64,000 bases of DNA from Symbiodinium natans. Its lineage: Eukaryota > Sar > Dinophyceae > Suessiales > Symbiodiniaceae. The position numbers and the translations under genes are program-made. The notes under the pieces were generated by a model. The model saw only the letters and a program-made list of their open reading frames with translations, was not told where the DNA came from and did not search any database. Shown here one piece after another: positions 1 through 9,243 of the stretch. Each line of letters begins with the position of its first letter. Positions within the stretch are counted from its first letter, which is position 1. Where the stretch lies: positions 262,001-326,000 of the forward strand of contig CAJNDS010002250.1 of assembly GCA_905221605.1 (NCBI GenBank), read 5' to 3'.

Positions 1-1
1 G

Positions 2-1327
2 AGAGAGGCCGAAGCTCTGAAGCTAATCAGTGACCTAGAGGAGGTTGAGCTCGGGAAGTTGAAGGCCAACAACATGGATGGCGTCATGCGGGCATTGAAC
101 ACCGGAGGTCAAGAAGAAGGGCCATCATGGAAGGAAGGTTTGGATGAGTTCGTGGCAACGGGATCCAGGAAGGCTCTTCGTCGAATGCTGTTGGATCCAG
201 ACTCACCTGTGGGTTCTTGTACTGAGGACGAGATTGTGGCTATGATCGGCTTGGACGATGTGAACCTCAGTGATTCGAGCGGGGCGTCTATCTTGAAGGG
301 CTTACCGCTGAACCGAGCAGCAAGGCGAAGATTGCTGTCTACAAGATGGGCGATACACATGTTCAGTGGTGAGAGCAAGGAAGCTGAGATGGAAACGGAG
401 TCCATGTCGACCCTGAAGATAGACCTGCGAATATCCAAAAGGTATGACATGCTGAAGAGCCACGAGACCACCAAGGCCCTACTGTGGGCTGCAGCTCGAG
501 GACAAGTGGAAGGTCTCTATGGGGGTCCGCCTCGTAAGATGGAGAACCAGGAGCTCCTCACGAAGAAGTTCTGGTTGATGTGGATCATTGCAAATCGAGG
601 TGCTGAGCTCAGCGACCTACGGAAGCCTTTTGTTGCCATGGAATTACCTGGACCGAGCGACTTCTGGAATGGCCCTGTCTGGCAGGGTATTAAGTCGACC
701 TACGATGTGGCCACCCTCTACATGGAGGTAAACCATGAAAGATACGCCTTCGCCACCAACCTCAACGTCCCGAATGGTTTCCTGGTACCGAACTTTGAAG
801 CCTTGTCCCAATCAACACCTCCGAGATCCCAATGGCCAGATGAGCTGAAGCAGCGACTGTATACCGGGATGAAGCTTTGGAGAGTCTATGGGGACGAAGG
901 CATGAGATTGAGGATGATGGCAAGGATGACAAGGCCGGTGAACATGACGGAAAAGGAGCTGAAGCATTGGGAGGACCATGTGAAGGCAGGCCACATCCCC
1001 TATGATCGTCGTTGCCAAACATGTGTCCGGACGGCGGCGACAGGCCGGGCCCACCGGAGAACTTTAGCGCCGAGCGCATACTCACTTTCGCTGGATATCG
1101 CCGGTCCTTTCAGGGCCAGAGGCGAAACAGCGGATTCGGCTCGCTACAGGTACCTCCTCGTGGGAGCATACTGCCATCCGAAGTTGGAAGCCGGGAGAGT
1201 CCAAATCCTGAGGAAGAAGCTGAGGTGCAGGATGATGGTCTGGGGGTGGACAATGATGACCCTATGGAAGAGGAGGATAAAGGCGATCCAGTTGAGGAGG
1301 AGGACGACGACTACCAGAAAGAGATGA
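2..1327 (+). CDS. pol: Element 1 pol, 5' part: methyltransferase-like domain, zinc motif and start of integrase (partial)
   Basis: The frame is open from base 2 and no start is visible. At 349-370 it reads AIHMFSG, resembling motif I of C5-cytosine methyltransferases. At 521-540 it reads GGPPRKM, the position of motif IV, but the catalytic Cys of the usual PPC is replaced by Arg. FVAMELP near 630-650 may correspond to motif VI. At about 975-1027 the HVKAGH and CQTC pairs form the HHCC zinc motif that precedes copia integrases. SLDIAGP near 1090 holds the first integrase aspartate. Around 1160-1230 the homologous reading moves to the next open frame, so the last residues of this ORF are probably out of frame. 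The methyltransferase assignment rests on motif spacing and on comparison with element 2; activity is unlikely without the Cys. Confidence 0.75.
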   Translation, partial: REAEALKLISDLEEVELGKLKANNMDGVMRALNTGGQEEGPSWKEGLDEFVATGSRKALRRMLLDPDSPVGSCTEDEIVAMIGLDDVNLSDSSGASILKGLPLNRAARRRLLSTRWAIHMFSGESKEAEMETESMSTLKIDLRISKRYDMLKSHETTKALLWAAARGQVEGLYGGPPRKMENQELLTKKFWLMWIIANRGAELSDLRKPFVAMELPGPSDFWNGPVWQGIKSTYDVATLYMEVNHERYAFATNLNVPNGFLVPNFEALSQSTPPRSQWPDELKQRLYTGMKLWRVYGDEGMRLRMMARMTRPVNMTEKELKHWEDHVKAGHIPYDRRCQTCVRTAATGRAHRRTLAPSAYSLSLDIAGPFRARGETADSARYRYLLVGAYCHPKLEAGRVQILRKKLRCRMMVWGWTMMTLWKRRIKAIQLRRRTTTTRKR

Positions 1328-4300
1328 ATGAGAGGTACAAGATGATCTACAAGCACATTGGAGATGACATCGAGTACCAGACCTTGCATTTCGCAGTACC
1401 TATGGAGACCCGAACAGGGAAGGAGGTGTTTGCGAAGGTCCGAGACATCTATCTGGAGCTTCGTCGCGATGGACTGCCCTTAACAAGAATCCACTCGGAT
1501 CGGGGAAGGGAGTTAAAGGGGCAAGCCTTGAGGTCCTGGATGTCTGAACGGGACATCCTGGCAACTACGGGTGAGTCACAACAACCGCAGCAGAATGGAA
1601 GAGCTGAAGCCCTTGTACGACAGTTAAAGAGCAGATGCAGGACCCTACTCCGATCGTCAGGATTACCCAGAACATGTTGGCCTCTAGCTGCAACCTTCAG
1701 TGCTCGAAGACAAAGAGATCTAGCGCTTGGAAAGCTTGATGACAAGGACCTCACCTTCGGGGCGAAAACCTATGTCAAGGCCAAGGTCTGTGGAACTGGA
1801 GGCTCGTACGATTTAGATGAAAGATGGAAGGAAGGGGTCTTCGTGGGATATTCCAGTGATGTCCAGCGGGGAAAGGTTGTCCGGTTCGGAGATGGGGGCT
1901 ATGTCACGAGCGTGCATTTGAGACCGTATCTGGTGGACTCGGACGACCTGGTGGACCCGAATCCCCTGGAGCTGCATTTACCAGCACCGGAACGTCGTGT
2001 TCGAGGGAAGGCACGAATCGCTGGAATGACACTTCCAGAGACTCCTGCTGAGCTGTTGGCGAAGGAGTACCTCCAGGAGGAGAAGTTCGACTTAGAAGAC
2101 ATCCTTCGACTATGGCAAGAGCTCAAGCCACAACCCAAGGAAGGACTACGGACAAGCAGAAGGGAGAAAAGAAAGGAGGAACCAGCAATCTGGAAGACTG
2201 GCCAATTCACCCATGGTGGGATTTGCGGTCTGCTTGAAGCAACAAGGACAATGCCGTGGACAACATCCTACTTGACCAAGGTCCTTTCTGAGTGGGTGGG
2301 GCACAACGAGTTCACCGCGCTGCAGATCACAGACAATGTGGGGATGCAAATGCATAGAGACAGCCACAACTACCAAAGCCGAATGAACGTTGTCTTGCCT
2401 GTGTGCTTGCCGGAACAGGGAGGTGGAATATGGGTTGAGGCCGACGAGGTGAACTACTGTTGGGAAGATGAATGGAGGCAAGTTCGCGAAGCTGAATGGC
2501 GAAGAGGCAAAGTCCATGAACTACGACTTGGAGAACCAATCACATTCGACCCGAGGAAGTACCATGTGACTGAAGATTGGGTGGGAAGAAGGGTGGTTGT
2601 GGCAATGTATACTCCAAGGGCGAAGAACATGGATGGCTTCACGAAGGAAACCTTGGATGACCTTGGATTTGGAATGCCGGAAGAGGACCGTAGGCAGTTT
2701 CCCGATTACAAGAAAGGTGCGATCTTGAAGATGATGAACATGGCCCAAGAGGACAAGGAGGTGGACGCGGTGGTGTTCCAAATGAGGGAACCAGCAGAGT
2801 CCAAGGTGAGTTTAGAAGAATCTTTGGACGAGCTTCATGAACTTCAAGAAGGAATTGTGGAAAGGCTTCGAGCTCGGGCTGAGAATCTAAGGGACCTACT
2901 CAATGAGGAGGAGATCTTAGCGGAAGAGCTACAAGCAACCAATGAAATGGTGAAGGAGGAAGCGGACCACGCCCGGGTGACGATCGAGGAGTGGCTTAAG
3001 GATGCCGAGGAGAAGATGGGCAATGTGAGAAAGGTAACTGAATCCTTTTTCCTCAAAGTCGCGAACCTGAACGAGAATGATGAGATCGCGAATGTGGAGG
3101 AGTACCTTCAGAATCTGCAGGAGGACTTGAAGGTGACCTTGGATGTGCCCTTGGACCAGGTGAAGCTGTGTCTCGAAAAATGGGTTGAAGCAATCCAAAA
3201 GGAGCTAACCAACCTGGAGGTGAACACCGGGGCGCTAGAGAGAATCACCATGGAAGAGGCGAAGCAGATGGAAAGAGAGGGAAGGCTCCGACTCATCCCT
3301 GGAAAAATGGTCTTCACTGTCAAACCTGTGGGGGAGGCCAATTCGGGGAGTATCTCATCTACATCACCAAAATGGAAACGGAAAGCGAGGATGGTGATCT
3401 GTGGGAACAGGGTGGACTTTGATGACGACCACACCAAGGCGTTGCTATACGCTTCGGGGGCATCGGCCGAGAGTCTGAGGATTGCACTGTGCATTGCAGT
3501 GGCAGGTGGGTGGCTGGCAGCAGTCACCGATATCACTGGTGCATTTCTTCTTTCGGAATGGCCAGAAGGCAAGCCTCGATATGGTGTCCTACCTCCTCGA
3601 ATTCTTCAACAGGGTGGATTTCTGGGGTCTACGGATGTTCTTTTGGTCAAGCGACCGCTATATGGACTCCGTGAGTCGCCGGCACTTTGGGCTTCCTACA
3701 GAACACGTGTGTTAAAGGGTCTGGAGATACCGTACCACAAGGGCAGCCTCCGGTTGAAACAGCTGAGGACGGACTCTGAGCTGTGGATGATCATGTTCTG
3801 CGAGGGCGAGGAAATGACCCTGTATGGCATCCTGGTCACTTATGTCGATGATCTTCTGTACCTCAGCGACTCGGAAATCATTGAAGCCGTGCATGGATGG
3901 ATCAAGGAGAGGTGGCCCTGTGCTCCATTGGAGTATGCCAAACAAGAAGGGGGCATAAGATACCTGGGGATGGAGTTGGTCCAGGATGAGAACGGACTAT
4001 TTTCCTTGGGGCAGGCGGGCTACGTGCGAAATCTGGTCCGAATCCATGGTTTGAGCGAGGAGGCTACATCGAACCTACCATGCCCGAAGGAATGGTTGTG
4101 TGACGATGACTACGACCTTCAGGAGGAGAACTACACGGAAAGCGAATTGAGGCGTGGACAAAAAATCACAGGAGAGTGTCTGTGGCTATCGTGTAGAACC
4201 CGACCCGACCTCCTCTTCGTCACCAACTATATGTCTTCGACGGTGTCACGATCTCCATGCCGCGTGCATCGCATTGGGCTTAAAGTCATCGCCTACTTGA

Positions 4301-5721
4301 ACGCGACGGTTGACCTGAAAATCCGGGTGGATAAGATCCCAAGCAGTTCCAACCAGATCCCGAGCAGTTCCAACCAGATCCCGAGCAGTTCCAACCAGAT
4401 CCCAAGCAGTTCCAACCAGATCCCGAGCAGTTCCAACCAGATCCCGAGCAGTTCCGACCAGATCCCGAGCAGTCCCAGTCAGACTCTAAACAGCAGCGAT
4501 GACAAGCAAGCACACCAGGTGGTTTCGGGTCATAAGGTTCGGTTCAACGTGCAACTCTGTGGATATTCAGATGCTTCCTTTGCGCCGTTTGGTGGAAAGA
4601 GCTTTGGTGCCAGTGTTGCAGTGGTGGGAAGGACTCCAGTTGCTTGGAAAGCGAGCAAACAGTCGATGGTGAGCATGTCGGTTTGTGAGGCAGAGATGAT
4701 GGAAAGTGCGACATGTGGGCTTCTTCTTGAATCGGTGGCTTCAATCCTGGTGGAAATTTGTGGACCAATTGTCTGCCCTGAACTAAGGGTAGACAATGCT
4801 GCTGCCACGAGCCTCCTTTCAGGCTCACATGGGTCATGGCGGACTCGACACCTGAGAATCAGACATGCCTACATCTTGGACAAGATCGCCCGAGGAGAAC
4901 TCCGAGTGAAACACACTCCGGGGGACCGCCAATTGGCGGACCTTCCAACGAAACTACATCCCCGGGCTCGACTGATGGAATTGCTGCGATTGTGGGCAAT
5001 GTTTGGACTTCCGGAGTTGGACAGAGCACATCAAATGGAGGATCTGAGGCTTTGCTACTTGATGCTGGCAATGATGGCTATGATGTCGATTGGCGTTGAA
5101 GGAAGGAAGGTCGAAGACCCGAACTCCTTTCTGAAGGAGCCTCTGGCAGCGACTGGAACGATGGAGCTTCTGTTGCTGCTGGGAATGTCGTGCGTTGTGG
5201 CCGTGGCATGCTGGGAGATGATCAAGATGATTGGAAAGTGGGGCTGGAATAAGATGTTTGGGACAAAGAAGACGAGGAAGCTAAGAAGGCTTCGAGATTT
5301 GGCGAAGATGGCAGCGGAAGCAGAGGTGAAACGAAGCCTGGAGCAAGCGAGTGAGGAGTCCGAGGCTACAATCCACCAAGCAATGCGACAGACCGGAAAC
5401 CGGGCAACGTCTTCGTCTGAGCCAAAGATGAAGACCGTGGGGACACAGACCCCAGCTGTGGAGCCGGAAATCCATGAGAGGGTGGTGACTGTTCATGTTC
5501 CAGAGGTTCGAGAAAGAGTGGTTCATGTAGAAGTCCCAACCCGGGAAACCCATCGCTATGACCGTATCAACGAGATCTACATGACCGGCCACGGTGGAGG
5601 TGCTTTCCACACTTGCCAGGACTGCCAGGGCTTTCGATTGGCGACATCAAGGGTGCATTCCATTGCCTTGTGTACCTGGTGCAGCCGATCCCGACCGATA
5701 TTCACCCGAAGCCTGGTTTAG
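1012..5721 (+). CDS. pol: Element 1 pol, main part: integrase, 2OG-oxygenase-like domain, RT, RNase H, membrane/zinc tail
   Basis: Useful coding in this frame starts near 1200 (upstream of that it overlaps the previous frame). An acidic linker precedes integrase residues D (1498-1500) and E (1606-1608), spaced D-X35-E. At 2200-2620 HRD (H448, D450), H518 and R527 form an HxD...H...R pattern typical of 2OG-Fe(II) dioxygenases. A long charged coiled coil follows (about 2800-3250). RT has YVDD at 3841-3852 (residues 944-947). A seven-unit peptide repeat separates RT from RNase H (about 4558-4960, GYSDAS, CEAEM, VDNAAA, DLPTK). The tail has hydrophobic segments near 5050-5090 and 5161-5220, and a His/Cys cluster HTCQDC...CTWC at about 5611-5681. 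Stop at 5719-5721. Host-derived extra domains in a copia pol are unusual. Confidence 0.88.
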   Translation: MPNMCPDGGDRPGPPENFSAERILTFAGYRRSFQGQRRNSGFGSLQVPPRGSILPSEVGSRESPNPEEEAEVQDDGLGVDNDDPMEEEDKGDPVEEEDDDYQKEMNERYKMIYKHIGDDIEYQTLHFAVPMETRTGKEVFAKVRDIYLELRRDGLPLTRIHSDRGRELKGQALRSWMSERDILATTGESQQPQQNGRAEALVRQLKSRCRTLLRSSGLPRTCWPLAATFSARRQRDLALGKLDDKDLTFGAKTYVKAKVCGTGGSYDLDERWKEGVFVGYSSDVQRGKVVRFGDGGYVTSVHLRPYLVDSDDLVDPNPLELHLPAPERRVRGKARIAGMTLPETPAELLAKEYLQEEKFDLEDILRLWQELKPQPKEGLRTSRREKRKEEPAIWKTGQFTHGGICGLLEATRTMPWTTSYLTKVLSEWVGHNEFTALQITDNVGMQMHRDSHNYQSRMNVVLPVCLPEQGGGIWVEADEVNYCWEDEWRQVREAEWRRGKVHELRLGEPITFDPRKYHVTEDWVGRRVVVAMYTPRAKNMDGFTKETLDDLGFGMPEEDRRQFPDYKKGAILKMMNMAQEDKEVDAVVFQMREPAESKVSLEESLDELHELQEGIVERLRARAENLRDLLNEEEILAEELQATNEMVKEEADHARVTIEEWLKDAEEKMGNVRKVTESFFLKVANLNENDEIANVEEYLQNLQEDLKVTLDVPLDQVKLCLEKWVEAIQKELTNLEVNTGALERITMEEAKQMEREGRLRLIPGKMVFTVKPVGEANSGSISSTSPKWKRKARMVICGNRVDFDDDHTKALLYASGASAESLRIALCIAVAGGWLAAVTDITGAFLLSEWPEGKPRYGVLPPRILQQGGFLGSTDVLLVKRPLYGLRESPALWASYRTRVLKGLEIPYHKGSLRLKQLRTDSELWMIMFCEGEEMTLYGILVTYVDDLLYLSDSEIIEAVHGWIKERWPCAPLEYAKQEGGIRYLGMELVQDENGLFSLGQAGYVRNLVRIHGLSEEATSNLPCPKEWLCDDDYDLQEENYTESELRRGQKITGECLWLSCRTRPDLLFVTNYMSSTVSRSPCRVHRIGLKVIAYLNATVDLKIRVDKIPSSSNQIPSSSNQIPSSSNQIPSSSNQIPSSSNQIPSSSDQIPSSPSQTLNSSDDKQAHQVVSGHKVRFNVQLCGYSDASFAPFGGKSFGASVAVVGRTPVAWKASKQSMVSMSVCEAEMMESATCGLLLESVASILVEICGPIVCPELRVDNAAATSLLSGSHGSWRTRHLRIRHAYILDKIARGELRVKHTPGDRQLADLPTKLHPRARLMELLRLWAMFGLPELDRAHQMEDLRLCYLMLAMMAMMSIGVEGRKVEDPNSFLKEPLAATGTMELLLLLGMSCVVAVACWEMIKMIGKWGWNKMFGTKKTRKLRRLRDLAKMAAEAEVKRSLEQASEESEATIHQAMRQTGNRATSSSEPKMKTVGTQTPAVEPEIHERVVTVHVPEVRERVVHVEVPTRETHRYDRINEIYMTGHGGGAFHTCQDCQGFRLATSRVHSIALCTWCSRSRPIFTRSLV
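4336..4482 (+). repeat. In-frame 21-bp minisatellite (7 units) inside element 1 pol
   Basis: Seven 21-bp units encode IPSSSNQ-type heptapeptides (five identical, then SSSDQ and SSPSQ variants). They sit in the connection between reverse transcriptase and RNase H, so they act as a flexible Ser/Pro/Gln linker. Elements 2 and 3 lack it, so it is a local expansion. Confidence 0.95.
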
Positions 5722-5857
5722 CTCAATGAGTGAGCAGGGCATAGCATGATGATCCATGTGGAGCATGGATGGATGCACTACGAAGGAACCACGTTCAGGA
5801 GCAGCTGTCAGATATCTTCTGCATGCTTCTTAGCCAAAGGCTAGAAGCAAGGAGGAG

Positions 5858-6145
5858 TGATGAAGTGAGATTCAGTTGACAGCAAGCTCAACCATGTCCG
5901 AGGCCGTTTGAAGGGCCCAACATGCAGAACGCCGAATGTGCCATGCCCATGAAGGCCATGAAGGCGATGAAGGCAATGAAGGCATGAAAAGGCGAAGCTG
6001 CAGAACAACTAGCAATGTATAGCAGGCATAGTTGCAAAGACGTGTGCTCCTGAGAAAAGATCTGTCGCGACCTGTGTCGCATTCGGTGTGCCATGGCCCT
6101 GCAATCCTCCGATGATCTTCATAACCTCCGGCCCCCAACCGGACA
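5858..6145 (+). repeat. Probable 3' LTR of element 1
   Basis: It begins TGATGAAG immediately after the purine tract GCAAGGAGGAG and ends ...CGGACA just before AAACCCTAAACCC. TG...CA ends fit LTR rules. The partner LTR is outside the window, so the exact borders and target duplication are inferred. A short run of AAGGCAATGAAGG-type repeats (about 5949-5985) lies inside. Confidence 0.55.
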
Positions 6146-6222
6146 AAACCCTAAACCCTAAACCCTAAACCCTAAACCCTAAACCCTAAACCCTAAACCC
6201 TAGAAACCCTAAGCCCGAAACC
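6146..6222. repeat. CCCTAAA array, C-strand orientation
   Basis: About nine telomere-type CCCTAAA units with minor variants. The array touches the end of element 1, so that element may have inserted into telomere-type sequence. It also lies next to the donor side of the minus-strand exon at 6231-6294. Confidence 0.95.
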
Positions 6223-6230
6223 CTTCAAAC

Positions 6231-6294
6231 GTGCCTTCATCTGCGCCGCCTGGGCTTCGGTGCTGCGGAGCTCCCGCTGCAGGGAGCGCAAGGT
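6231..6294 (-). CDS. Candidate coiled-coil exon (minus-strand split gene)
   Basis: Read on the minus strand it gives TLRSLQRELRSTEAQAAQMK, a heptad-like, Glu/Arg/Gln-rich sequence. It is bounded by CTGCAG (acceptor) and GTTTGAAGG (donor). Unique GC-rich coding-like sequence is confined to this segment, with telomere-type repeats on both sides. It is the last exon of the chain recognised to the left; where the gene ends is not seen. Confidence 0.5.
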
Positions 6295-6317
6295 CTGCAG
6301 GCCAAGCTTGCGTTGAG

Positions 6318-6500
6318 GGTTTGGGTTGCGGGTTTAGGTTTAGGGTTTAGGGTTTAGGGTTTAGGGTTTAGGGTTTAGGGTTGAGGGTTGAGGGTTGAGG
6401 GTTTAGGGTTGAGGGTTTAGGGTTTAGGGTTTGCGGGTTTAGGGTTGAGGTTTTGGGGTTGAGGGTTTAGGGTTTAGGGTTTAAGGTTTAGGGTGTGGGG
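6318..6500. repeat. TTTAGGG array with TTGAGGG variants
   Basis: Degenerate telomere-type repeats in G-strand orientation on plus, mixed with TTGAGGG and GTTTGCGGG variants. On the minus-strand transcript this is C-strand sequence at the 3' end of the intron before the 6231-6294 exon. Confidence 0.93.
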
Positions 6501-7060
6501 TTCAGTGCTAAGGCTTTGAGGATTTGGGGAGGCATTGCCTGCAACCCCAAACCCTGCAAAAGATTAAGGGTAGCAGCGTGTTATCATCCCCTACACAGTA
6601 TCGTATGCCAAGCTCAGACTTAAGAAGCTCAAGGGTCCTGAGTGAGAGAAGGCGCTTGTCCAAAGCCAGTCCTTGTAAGGGGTGTAGGAATCTGGGGATC
6701 GTTGCCCCTGGTTTAGGTTTTACGGCCTAAGTGCTGCCAAAGCCCCAGAACCTCCACCGCAACCTTGCATTGGCCCCAAGTCTAGCGTCCTGGCCTCAAG
6801 AATCCGACCCGTGCTTTTTGGTACGGACTATAGTATGAGCCTACCTGCAAATCACGGCTGCTCTGCTACCAGCATAAGGGGATGGAGGTACCCAAATCGG
6901 AACCCCTTTTGAAACCACAGACCCCCCTTGGAGCCCTTAACACTGGTTCCTAAGCCTGAGAACACCAAAAACCCTCTCATGTTCGGCCCCTCTGGTTGCA
7001 GCCTGCGAGGGTTAGTTTATACAAAATACAACTATATCCGATACACATGAGTTTCTACTG
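6501..7060. other. Presumed intron interior, no gene recognised
   Basis: Mostly unique sequence with scattered TTTAGGG-like words. No coding-like segment with consistent composition was found on either strand. Confidence 0.5.
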
Positions 7061-7062
7061 TC

Positions 7063-7320
7063 TTATCTGATTGAGATGTACTCTCCCTCCCCCCCTCGGG
7101 CCTCTCCCGTCTCGCCTTGCCAGGCGGCGAAGCCCTCTCCAAGAAAAGCTGCTGAGGGTTGGTTTATATATCTACATATAACAGTACATATACATGCATA
7201 CATGCATGCATCAATACATACATACATACATACATACATACATACATACATACAGACATATGTATCTGCAGATCATGCATATTCTGTGTATATATATATA
7301 TAGAGAGAGAGAGAGAGCAT
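7063..7320. repeat. Microsatellites: CATA tract, then TA and GA tracts
   Basis: A CATA tetranucleotide tract occupies about 7209-7262, followed by a TA tract and a GA tract near 7289-7317. ORFs here are repeat translations. A poly-G run of about 11 follows near 7381-7391. Confidence 0.93.
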
Positions 7321-7519
7321 GACTGTCTTGGGGGGTGTCTGAGGATAATCCCGAGTTTCAGTGATCAGGACTTGGCGATAAGGGGGGGGGGGATAAGATG
7401 GACACTTAAAGGCTATGCTGCACGTGCGTGCCTTGTAAACAAATAGTTTACAAAGGAAACACCCGCAGAATAGACGCAACGCACCCGCAGAATGGACGCA
7501 ATGCCCCCTGTCAGCGCAC

Positions 7520-7930
7520 TGTGTCCTGGGCGGGCGGAGGGTGCGGAGGGGGCGGAGGGCGCGGAGGGCGCGGAGGACGCGGAGCGCGCAGAGGGCGCAA
7601 AGGGCGCGTAAGGTGTGGGGGCCGCGGAGGCCGCGGAGGGCGCGGAGGCCGCGGAGGGCGCGGAGTGCGCGGAGGGCGCAGAGGGCGCGGAGGGCGCGGA
7701 GGGCGCGCGCGCGCGGAGGGCGCAGAGGGCGCGGATGCGCGAGCGTGCGGGGGTGCGGAGCGTGCGGGAGGGCGCGGAGGGCGCGGAGGGCACGAAGCGC
7801 GCGGAGGGCGCGGAGCGTGCGGGAGGGCGCAGAGGGCGCGGAGGGCACGAAGCGTGCAGAGGGCGGAAGGGCGCGGAGGGCGTGGAGGGCGCGGGCTTGC
7901 AAACACGGAGGGCGCCGAGGGGCATCCACG
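7520..7930. repeat. GGAGGGCGC-type GC-rich minisatellite
   Basis: About 400 bp of a 9-bp unit (GGAGGGCGC and variants) on plus, very CpG-rich, with interspersed GCGTGCGGG and GCGCAGAGG forms. The long ORFs in several frames on both strands reflect the absence of A/T-rich stop codons, not genes. Confidence 0.93.
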
Positions 7931-8960
7931 TGTCCCCATATCCCCTGCCCATGTCACTCTCCCCTTCAGCGCCGAACCCGTCCGTCAACCTCCATGCATG
8001 GTCCACGCCTCCCCACACCACGCCCCTCTCCAGCAAAATGTTCCGAACCCCCCTCCCTTGGCCGTGTCGTCTCCGCGGTCCGCGGCCTCCCGTCAAAAAC
8101 TCATTCCGTCCGACCCTCCAATAGAACGCCTTCCGCATTGAAGCGCCAAACGAGAACCCAATTTCAGAATTGGTTTTCGGGAAAAATCCAAGAAAACAAA
8201 GAGCACGCGCAGAATAGGCGTTAAGCGTCCAAGGCACGGGAGGGGGGGGGGGGTTGAGGTGGAAGAAACTTCAGCCCTGAGGGTTTGAAGGCTTTGAGCA
8301 GAGGATTTGAAGGCTGTGCCTCAGATTCCGGCCCGATTCAAACCCCCATTAAGGATTGTTAGTATAAGGTGGAACATCACCCAAGTTGAGGGTTGAGGGT
8401 TAGGGCTGCCGCCTCGACATCACCGGTGGCCTGCGCCACTTGCCTCGCACGCTTGGGTTGACGTCGAAACCAGTTTAGGGCTTCCTTCTCTAGTCTAGAT
8501 GTAGATATAGCTTTAGCTATAGACAAGAAAATACGCGCATATCATGAGATAGATACATATATATATATATATATGTCAACTAACTCTGATAGGTTGATTG
8601 ACAAGACTCTCGACTTCGGTGCAAGGCTGGCAATGCCACATCCCACTCTCCAACATCTGAGAGGCGTCAGTCTACAACCACTGTACCTAACTCGGGGTTT
8701 AGGGCTTAGGGCTTAGGGCTGAGGGCGAGTCATCCGGAGCCTCCCAAAACCCTACATGCTGTGATGGGATGATAGTCTAAGCACCGCAGGCGTCCCACCT
8801 CAAACCCTGCGCCCGCAAGCCTAATGGCCCAACAACCCTAAACCTTAAAGCCTTGCGCCCTAAGACACCCGAAACCTCAACCAACTCAGTGAGGCCCGGG
8901 CTCCCGCAGCCGCGGCACCTCGGCCTGTTCGCTGAGAAGCCCAAGCAGAGCCCGGAATCC
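7931..8960. other. Presumed intron sequence; weak exon candidates only
   Basis: Contains a poly-G run (8241-8253), an AT tract (about 8554-8573) and a copy of dispersed motif A (8350-8382). Minus-strand segments near 8410-8460 and 8885-8940 have coding-like GC content. I could not find donor and acceptor sites that keep phase with neighbours, so they are not called as exons. Confidence 0.45.
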
Positions 8961-8962
8961 AC

Positions 8963-9082
8963 GGGGTTTAGGGTTTAGGGTTTAGGGTTTAGGGTTTAGG
9001 GTTTAGGGTTTAGGGTTTAGGGTTTAGGGTTTAGGGTTTAGGGTTTAGGGTTTAGGGTTTAGGGTTTAGGGTTTAGGGTTTG
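8963..9082. repeat. Near-perfect TTTAGGG array, about 17 units
   Basis: Uninterrupted TTTAGGG units on the plus strand. A shorter degenerate array follows at 9121-9165. On the minus-strand transcript these read CCCUAAA. Confidence 0.97.
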
Positions 9083-9181
9083 CTTTTTTACAAGCCAATG
9101 ACCTCTTTTAGATGTCTAACGTTAGGGTTTAGGGTTTAGGGTATAGGGTTTCGGGTTTAGGGCAGAGAGCTCTAAAGCTAC

Positions 9182-9243
9182 TTCCAGCCTCTAGGTCTTC
9201 CAGGCGGTTGCTGGCGCTACCCAGCAGGTCCTGCTGAGCCTTC
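9182..9243 (-). CDS. Candidate coiled-coil exon
   Basis: Minus-strand translation begins KAQQDLLGSASNRLEDLEAG, with heptad character. The acceptor is CCTCAG directly after CCCTAACC, and the donor is GTAGC. The exon starts with one base of a codon, which completes the two bases left by the 10724-10788 exon, so the junction keeps frame. Confidence 0.6.

Larger units (their letters stand above)
1..6145 (+). mobile_element. Copia-type LTR retrotransposon, element 1 (5' end outside window)
   Basis: Coding sequence is open at base 1, so the 5' LTR, gag and protease lie outside the window. The visible order is methyltransferase-like domain, HHCC zinc motif, integrase, 2OG-dioxygenase-like domain, coiled coil, reverse transcriptase, in-frame minisatellite, RNase H, and a membrane/zinc tail. 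A purine tract at 5849-5857 precedes a probable 3' LTR, and the element abuts a CCCTAAA array. RT before RNase H and integrase before RT is the Ty1/copia order. A frame break within integrase suggests it is no longer autonomous, unless it is a sequencing error. Confidence 0.88.

Noticed and set aside
7428-8237. Overlapping Arg/Gly- or Ala/Pro-rich ORFs on both strands
   Set aside because: Translations of the GGAGGGCGC minisatellite.
8963-9082. A true chromosome end or telomere
   Set aside because: Arrays are short, internal, in both orientations and flanked by genes and transposons, so they are interstitial.
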